Assembly: GCA_903910005.1 (NCBI GenBank)
Contig: CAIVXW010000038.1
Coordinates: forward strand, 1-10,913
DNA length: 10,913 bases
Direction of reading: 5' to 3'
Origin: an uncultured Methylococcaceae bacterium
GTDB taxonomy: Bacteria; Pseudomonadota; Gammaproteobacteria; Methylococcales; Methylococcaceae
Shown here: positions 6,371 to 10,913 of the stretch, piece after piece
Layout: the number at the start of each line of letters is the position of its first letter
Numbering within the stretch: position 1 is the first letter of the stretch
Notes under the pieces: model-generated
What the model was told of the DNA's origin: nothing
Databases searched by the model: none
The model's input: only the letters and a program-made list of their open reading frames with translations
Position numbers and translations under genes: made by a program

Positions 6371-6462
6371 ATCATTGGTACAGACTCACCTTCCCCCGTC
6401 ATCAGGACGCCCCGGCCCCAGTGCCCCGTTCCATTCAAATCAACACCAAACGGTACAAAACC

Positions 6463-8208
6463 ATGCGTACACATCGCCTCGCCCTCTGGTTGGGATTCGC
6501 TGCCCTGTCAGCTTCCATGGTGACCCCAGCCGTGACCACTCCCCCACCCAGTGCCACCATTGCACTGGGCGAAGCCGAACCCTTCTGCAACAGCGGTGCC
6601 CCCCAGCAATGGCGCAAGGCCCAGACGCTGGAGGGGGTCACCATTCAGGAGTCCAGAGTCTGCAACCCCGACAACCCGGCTGATATTGCTGCCTTCGTCA
6701 AGGGAACCAACAACATCTCCATGCAGACCCTGATGGATACGTCCAATCTGGCTGCCGATGCCATCACCATGACCAACGACATGGACAAGGATGGCGATCC
6801 CGATCACATCATTATCAAGCTGGAAATTCTCGAACTGAACGGCCATTCACCCGATTTTCAGGGGGTCGTCCCCACCTTCGACATTGCCCCCGGCATCCAG
6901 CCGAGCTTTTGGGTGTTTGCCCCCAAGAGCCGCGACATGTCCACCCGCAGTTTTGCCAGCGTGGAAGCCAATCCGCTGATCCGCATGCCCTCGGCCCCGA
7001 TTCGGGTAGAACAGGGTGACGTGGTCTGGCTGGTGGTGGAAAACACCCATTACTTCCCGCACTCGATTCATTTACACGGTGTCGATCATCCATTCATGGA
7101 TCACGCCGGCGAAGGCAACGATGGCGTCGGCCAGACCAGCCAGATGGACATCATGCCGGGTCAAAGCAAAACCTACGTCATCCGGCCACGTCAGGCCGGC
7201 ACCATGTATTATCACTGCCACGTACAACCGCATACCCATATTCCGATGGGACTGGCGGGGCTGTTCATCGTAGAGGAAAACCGTCCCAACAACTGGGTTC
7301 AAACCTTTAACGTGGGAGCCGGCCAGGTGCGTCACCCCTCGGTGGCCGTGCAGGAGAAATACTCCCAGGAATATGACATTCACTACCAGTCCATTGACAA
7401 GGAATTGCACGCCCTGCCGCAATCGGCCAATGATCCCCGCCTGATTGCCAAAGCCATGAACCAGGACTACGACATCACCGACGCCACGGACGACTATTTC
7501 ATCATGAACGGGCGGGCGTTCCCCTATACCCTGAGGGAGTCACTGGTTACGGTCAATCAAAACGAAAAGGTCAAACTGCGGGTACTGAACGGCCACACCG
7601 AAACCATGGCCCTGCATGCCCACGGCCACAAGGCGACCGAAACCCACTACGACGGTGTCGAACAAAACCCCCAGGCCCAGGTAACCCGCGACGTATACAT
7701 GCTGGCCCCGGCCCAGCGACTTGACCTGGCCCTCAATACCACCGATGACGGATTGCACAGCTTCGGTGCCGGTGTCTGGATGTTCCACGATCACGTGGAA
7801 AAAGCCTTTACTACCAACGGCATGGGCGAAGGCGGCAGCATCAGCCTGATCGTCTACAAGAATTATCTGGACGAAAACGGCACGCCCGCAACCCACGGCA
7901 TGGATCTCAAACCCTATTTCACCAAGGCGTTCTGGGAGAGAAAAGTCCCGGTATGGCAAAACTACATGGATGACTGGAACAGCCTGGGAGAACCGGCCGG
8001 CATGCGGCCCGCCGAGCCTGCCGCCACTGCCCCACGTCAGGCCGCCACGGCCAGCGTGTCCCAACCGACACCGGCAGACAACAGTCCCCTGGGCGGATTA
8101 TTTTCGGGTCTGCTGCTGGGAATGGCTGCCTACGCTGCCTATACCTGGCGCGTCAGTTTGCTCGGTTATTTCAACCAATTGATTTCACAGTTCAGAACCA
8201 AGCCCTGA
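6463..8208 (+). CDS. Membrane-anchored multicopper oxidase
   Basis: Multicopper oxidases take electrons from a substrate at a type-1 copper and reduce O2 at a trinuclear centre. The 581-aa product shows all four HxH motifs: H203-L-H205, H251-C-H253, H385-A-H387 and H442-D-H444. Type-1 ligands occur only in the first copper-bearing domain: His200, Cys252, His257, Met262 (HCHxxxHxxxxM). The last motif is HDH, so Cys is replaced. This is the layout of type C two-domain oxidases, not of three-domain laccase or CueO. A region at about 35-180 precedes the copper domains, with a calcium-loop-like DMDKDGDPD at 106-114. A Pro/Ala-rich linker (512-543) and one transmembrane helix (about 544-563) end in a basic tail. 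ATG 6463 gives a signal peptide but has no clear Shine-Dalgarno sequence. The upstream open frame crosses the terminator and is rejected. Substrate unknown. Confidence 0.93.
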   Translation: MRTHRLALWLGFAALSASMVTPAVTTPPPSATIALGEAEPFCNSGAPQQWRKAQTLEGVTIQESRVCNPDNPADIAAFVKGTNNISMQTLMDTSNLAADAITMTNDMDKDGDPDHIIIKLEILELNGHSPDFQGVVPTFDIAPGIQPSFWVFAPKSRDMSTRSFASVEANPLIRMPSAPIRVEQGDVVWLVVENTHYFPHSIHLHGVDHPFMDHAGEGNDGVGQTSQMDIMPGQSKTYVIRPRQAGTMYYHCHVQPHTHIPMGLAGLFIVEENRPNNWVQTFNVGAGQVRHPSVAVQEKYSQEYDIHYQSIDKELHALPQSANDPRLIAKAMNQDYDITDATDDYFIMNGRAFPYTLRESLVTVNQNEKVKLRVLNGHTETMALHAHGHKATETHYDGVEQNPQAQVTRDVYMLAPAQRLDLALNTTDDGLHSFGAGVWMFHDHVEKAFTTNGMGEGGSISLIVYKNYLDENGTPATHGMDLKPYFTKAFWERKVPVWQNYMDDWNSLGEPAGMRPAEPAATAPRQAATASVSQPTPADNSPLGGLFSGLLLGMAAYAAYTWRVSLLGYFNQLISQFRTKP

Positions 8209-8224
8209 AACGGCGGAGAATGTC

Positions 8225-9115
8225 ATGACACACACTATCAGATTATTTCTGCTGGGCACGTTACTGGTCAGTCCCCTGGCCCACGCGGCCACGGGACAGC
8301 AGATCGTGGAACATAATCAGTTGATGGATCACGGCGATGGCCACCTGATGGATATGGACGGTGGCATGATCATGGGCCAGAACAAGGACAAACTGCCAGC
8401 CGGTTGTGATCGCATCAGTGAGGACGCCCAGATCACGGTACATGCCGGCCATCAATATGCGAAGAAATTTCCGGGCAGCATGTTTGCCTTTGACCAGCAG
8501 GAATGGAAGGTTAAACCCTGTACCCGCCTGACCGTCAACTTCATCAACGAAGACAACATCCGGCACCAATGGATGATGCACGGATTGCCCAAATTCATGT
8601 ACGACAAGGGCATGTTTCATCTGGAAGTCACAGGCCCGGCCAAAATCAGCGGCACCCTGATCCTGCCCAAGGAAGACAGAACCTATCTGGTTCATTGCGA
8701 CATGGCCCAGCACATGGAAAAAGGCATGAAGGCACAACTGGTGGTTGGCAATGGCAGTACGCCGTTCCCCAGTATTCCCGGACTCACTGAAAAGGTAATA
8801 CCGGATGATTACTCGGTTCCGGCAGTCACACCGGTCAGCACCACCGCTCCCGCGCCAATCCAGTCCGCACCGCCGACGGCGGTACCGGCGGCATCCGGCA
8901 CGGCTGCATCATCGTCATTCCCGACTACCTATCTGTTCGGCATCCTGCTCGGAGCCTTTGGGACTCCCTGGGTCATCAGCGGCTACCGCAAACGGTTTGA
9001 GGGAATGAGCCCCGGAGCCGTGGCCAACCACCTGCTGACCCGGCTTCAGGAAACCACCCGCTATGTCATCGCCTGGCTGCAGACCCTCTACGGCCAGTTC
9101 AAACCCAAAGGCTAA
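8225..9115 (+). CDS. Membrane-anchored type-1 cupredoxin with Met/His-rich N-terminus
   Basis: Probable periplasmic blue-copper electron carrier. The 296-aa product has a signal peptide ending in AHA (residue 21). Next is a Met/His/Asp-rich stretch, LMDHGDGHLMDMDGGMIMG (33-51), suited to soft Cu(I) binding. The cupredoxin domain at about 60-175 has a full type-1 ligand set: His114, Cys158, His163 and Met168 in HCDMAQHMEKGM. Cys61 and Cys99 may form a disulfide. A Pro/Ala/Ser linker (195-232) and one transmembrane helix (about 234-252) lead to a basic, helical cytoplasmic tail of about 45 residues. The start has a GGAG at 8215-8218, 6 nt before the ATG. It lies 16 bp after the oxidase stop, so the two are surely co-transcribed, and the likely role is electron transfer with that oxidase. 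It is not one of the named small cupredoxins that I can identify. Confidence 0.9.
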   Translation: MTHTIRLFLLGTLLVSPLAHAATGQQIVEHNQLMDHGDGHLMDMDGGMIMGQNKDKLPAGCDRISEDAQITVHAGHQYAKKFPGSMFAFDQQEWKVKPCTRLTVNFINEDNIRHQWMMHGLPKFMYDKGMFHLEVTGPAKISGTLILPKEDRTYLVHCDMAQHMEKGMKAQLVVGNGSTPFPSIPGLTEKVIPDDYSVPAVTPVSTTAPAPIQSAPPTAVPAASGTAASSSFPTTYLFGILLGAFGTPWVISGYRKRFEGMSPGAVANHLLTRLQETTRYVIAWLQTLYGQFKPKG

Positions 9116-9135
9116 CCATAGCCCAATCTACCTTG

Positions 9136-9183
9136 TACGGGTTGGTGAATACCGGACGACTGTATCCGGTTAACCGACCCGTG
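9136..9183 (+). terminator. Long stem-loop just after the cupredoxin gene
   Basis: A two-part stem starts 21 nt after the stop codon. The outer part has 9 pairs including one G-U, extendable by A9137-T9182 and a U-G pair. Then come a small internal loop, an inner stem of 6 perfect pairs and an 8-nt loop. No T run follows directly; seven T lie about 25 nt downstream. It may protect the 3' end of the mRNA, or terminate weakly. Confidence 0.4.
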
Positions 9184-9240
9184 ACCCTCCTGCGGCGACT
9201 GGCCCCGTTTTTTTGCCACGAAGGCACGACTCTCGTCGTA

Positions 9241-9279
9241 CTCCAGGATTGCCGGAACAAGACCGGTAAAACCTGGAGG
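9241..9279 (+). promoter_or_regulatory. Hairpin overlapping the Shine-Dalgarno sequence of the next gene
   Basis: GGAGG at 9275-9279 is an ideal Shine-Dalgarno sequence 9 nt before TTG 9289. Most of it sits in the 3' arm CCTGGAG (9272-9278), which pairs perfectly with CTCCAGG (9241-9247). An inner CCGG/CCGG pair (9252-9255 with 9263-9266) can extend the stem. Formation would hide the ribosome-binding site. CCTCC at 9186-9190 is a second possible partner for GGAGG. Confidence 0.45.
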
Positions 9280-9288
9280 CTTGATTGA

Positions 9289-10485
9289 TTGGATAATGGC
9301 ATGAGCGAATATCAATATTACGAATTTCTGGCGGTGGATCAGCCGCTAACCCCGGAGCAACAAGCGGAACTACGCAGCCTCTCGTCGCGTGCCACCATCA
9401 CTGCAACCCGTTTCATCAACGAATATCACTGGGGCGATCTCAAAGGCGATGTGCTGGACTGGATGCAGCACTATTTCGACGCCCATGTCTATTTCGCCAA
9501 TTGGGGCAGTTGTATCCTGATGCTGCGCCTGCCGCTGCTCGCATTGGACGAAGGGTTACTGAATTCGTATACCCGCAAATCGGCTTGCGGGGCGAAACCC
9601 TATTTTTGCGATGCGTTTTCCGTACAGCGTTTCAAGGAGCATTGGGTATTGATCTGGGATTTTAACGAGGAATCGGGCGAGTCCGAGCGTTTCTGGAACG
9701 AGTCGGATGATCCAGGCTGGATGAGCCATTTGCTGCCGCTACGCGATGAATTACTGCGTGGTGATACCCGCCCGCTGTATCTGGGTTGGCTGGCTCGCGT
9801 CGGCAACAATGAGCTGGGCGATGAGGACATCGAACCGCCATTGCCTGCTGGCCTGCAAACCTTAACCCCGGCGCAAACGGCTCTTACGAAATTCCTGCAG
9901 ATTGATCCTGATTGGCTCGCTGCCGCCGCTGACGCCAGCCCGCCGCTGGCAGAATGCAATACGGTTGATTCGGACATGGATCAATGGCTTGCCACACAAT
10001 CCCCGAAATCCATGCGTGCAACCATGCGTTTGTTACTGGAAGGCCGCAGTCAGGAAGCGGAACGAAGCATGCGACAAGGGTACTTGTTATGGCAGCGCGA
10101 GCAGGCCATAGACCATCCCCGGCCGCTGCAACGCACCGTCCAGCAGATCAACGCAGGTCGGGAAGCCGCCCAAAACAAACGCGAGGCAGCCGAACACCAA
10201 TACCGCGCCGCTCAGGAAGCCAAACGCCAGGCGGCGCGTAAACATCAACTGGAGCAACTGGCTGCCATGTCGGATCGCGCCTGGGCAGACATTGATGAAA
10301 CCCTGCAACGCGGATCAGGCCGTGCCTATGACCAGGCTTTGCAAGGGTTAAAAAATCTGGCTGACGCGATGAAACTGACCAACCGGGAACTCGAGTTTCG
10401 GCATGGCCTGGTGAAATTGCTTGCCGTTCACGGCAGTCGCGCCGCCTGGGTGAAACGATTAGCCAGTGCCGGGTTTTCAGTTTGA
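9289..10485 (+). CDS. Conserved protein of unknown function (SWIM zinc-finger-associated type)
   Basis: Function unknown. The 398-aa product (394 aa from ATG 9301) belongs to a widespread family starting MSEYQYYEF, followed by LTPEQQAELRSLSSRATIT, EYHWGDLKGD, YFDAHVYFANWGS and LMLRLPLL. RPLYLGWLAR and EPPLPAGLQTL with LQIDPDWLAAAA are further shared blocks. From memory, in other bacteria this family often sits beside a SWIM zinc-finger protein; none is present here. Residues about 270-330 are rich in Glu, Gln, Ala, Arg and Lys and look like a coiled coil. No signal peptide or membrane helix is seen, so it is probably cytoplasmic. Start: TTG 9289 has GGAGG 9 nt upstream, whereas ATG 9301 matches family N-termini but has only GGAT nearby; both are possible. 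The gene stands between the copper cluster and an IS remnant, which may point to acquisition. Confidence 0.88.
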   Translation: MDNGMSEYQYYEFLAVDQPLTPEQQAELRSLSSRATITATRFINEYHWGDLKGDVLDWMQHYFDAHVYFANWGSCILMLRLPLLALDEGLLNSYTRKSACGAKPYFCDAFSVQRFKEHWVLIWDFNEESGESERFWNESDDPGWMSHLLPLRDELLRGDTRPLYLGWLARVGNNELGDEDIEPPLPAGLQTLTPAQTALTKFLQIDPDWLAAAADASPPLAECNTVDSDMDQWLATQSPKSMRATMRLLLEGRSQEAERSMRQGYLLWQREQAIDHPRPLQRTVQQINAGREAAQNKREAAEHQYRAAQEAKRQAARKHQLEQLAAMSDRAWADIDETLQRGSGRAYDQALQGLKNLADAMKLTNRELEFRHGLVKLLAVHGSRAAWVKRLASAGFSV

Positions 10486-10670
10486 GATATCGGATAAAGC
10501 CGGAATTGTCCGTGACCGTACACTCCAGCAGGTTCAAACCCATACCATTCCACACAACTTCCGAAGTCCAGCCAGAATGAGGGTTCGGCAGGGGTTTGGC
10601 GGGAGCCAGTGCGGTTCGGAGCTTGAATAAAGCGGCGAACTACGGTTTGCCATCGCTTTTCAACCCCACG
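10486..10670. other. Non-coding interval before the transposase remnant
   Basis: No gene, promoter or terminator could be supported in these 185 bp. The plus frame that holds the transposase N-terminal part is open from about 10584, but its translation before 10671 does not resemble a transposase. The left end of the insertion element may lie here, but no terminal inverted repeat was recognised. Confidence 0.4.
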
Positions 10671-10913
10671 TCAGAACAGGAATTTTCAGGTGCCGATCCG
10701 GGCGATGCCCGCTTGAAGAAGCGGTTAATGCTGATCTCGAACACCCTCAGCAACGCCCCCGAGGCCAGCATTCCGGGTGCCTGGGGCAGTTGCCGCCGGG
10801 ATGAAGAATGGTTGCCGGGTGGAAGCCCTGCAACTGAGTACACGTGCGAGACTGGAACTGGCACCGGGCATTTATCGGGTAGTGGCCTGGCGGGTGGCCT
10901 GCATGCAGCAGAT
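10671..10913 (+). pseudogene. IS4/Tn5-type transposase remnant with internal deletion
   Basis: Two pieces of one transposase lie side by side in different frames. The first (10671 to about 10800) reads EQEFSGADPGDARLKKRL, then NAPEASIPGAWGS. This is the N-terminal DNA-binding part of Tn5-like transposases (family pattern EFAGADLGDARLxxRL ... SIPxAC). The second starts near 10801, one frame over, and reads KNGCRVEALQLSTRARLE, then IYRVVAWRVACMQQ. In this family that segment follows the catalytic Glu near the C-terminus. The entire DDE catalytic core, roughly 300 residues in relatives, is missing between them. The product cannot be active. The second piece is still open at the window edge. The family assignment rests on motif memory; the ends are approximate. 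Confidence 0.75.

Larger units (their letters stand above)
9116..9288 (+). ncRNA. Structured non-coding interval: four consecutive hairpins
   Basis: This 173-bp gap can fold into four stems in a row. (1) CGGGTTGGT (9138-9146) with ACCGACCCG (9173-9181), enclosing ACCGGA (9151-9156) with TCCGGT (9165-9170). (2) TGCC (9214-9217) with GGCA (9223-9226), directly after seven T at 9208-9214. (3) ACGAC (9226-9230) with GTCGT (9235-9239). (4) CTCCAGG (9241-9247) with CCTGGAG (9272-9278). It may be a structured 5' leader of the next gene, part terminator for the copper operon, or both. No known riboswitch class was recognised and no promoter is convincing. Confidence 0.4.

Noticed and set aside
6277..6462. 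In-frame 62-codon extension of the multicopper oxidase
   Set aside because: It runs through the 9-bp terminator stem and would place the signal peptide internally.
7540..8064. Minus-strand open frame of 174 codons opposite the oxidase gene
   Set aside because: Antisense shadow; the plus strand shows a full set of copper-ligand motifs across the same region.
10530..10560. GGTTCAAACC resembling a tRNA T-loop
   Set aside because: The flanking bases do not form a T stem and there is no acceptor stem or other cloverleaf arm.

Overview
The window looks like a chromosomal stretch of a GC-rich gammaproteobacterium. The protein relatives are gammaproteobacterial (MltD with two C-terminal LysM repeats, a YafS-type methyltransferase, RnfD/RnfG, enterobacterial-type MoaB, PcnB). 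The mltD / yafS proximity also resembles E. coli, where gloB lies between them. The species cannot be named from this sequence.

Layout. 1-354 (minus): 5' end of pcnB, cut by the window edge. 480-2162 (minus): mltD. 2227-4582 (plus): yafS-like methyltransferase, rnfD and rnfG, chained by 4-bp stop/start overlaps. 4557-5078 (minus): moaB, whose 3' end overlaps rnfG tail to tail. 5207-5464 (plus): a small dithiol glutaredoxin. 5666-9115 (plus): three genes for exported copper-type proteins. These are a 195-aa protein with a predicted mature N-terminal histidine, a 581-aa multicopper oxidase, and a 296-aa type-1 cupredoxin. 9116-9288: a non-coding interval that can fold into four consecutive hairpins. 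9289-10485 (plus): a conserved protein of unknown function. 10671-10913: a rearranged IS4/Tn5-type transposase remnant running off the end.

How the genes fit together. The copper cluster is the most distinctive part. All three products have a Sec-type signal peptide, a periplasmic domain and one C-terminal transmembrane anchor with a basic cytoplasmic tail. They could form one inner-membrane-attached assembly on the periplasmic face, with the cupredoxin or the N-terminal-His protein passing electrons or copper to the oxidase. The substrate cannot be read from the sequence. RnfD and RnfG are the two covalent-FMN subunits of the Rnf/Rsx ion-pumping complex, and both keep the flavinylation motif. 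The other Rnf subunits are not adjacent, so the locus is split or degraded.

Other unusual points are a perfect 26-bp palindrome inside rnfG, the structured leader that may hide the ribosome-binding site of the last intact gene, and the internally deleted transposase. No tRNA, rRNA or CRISPR array was seen.
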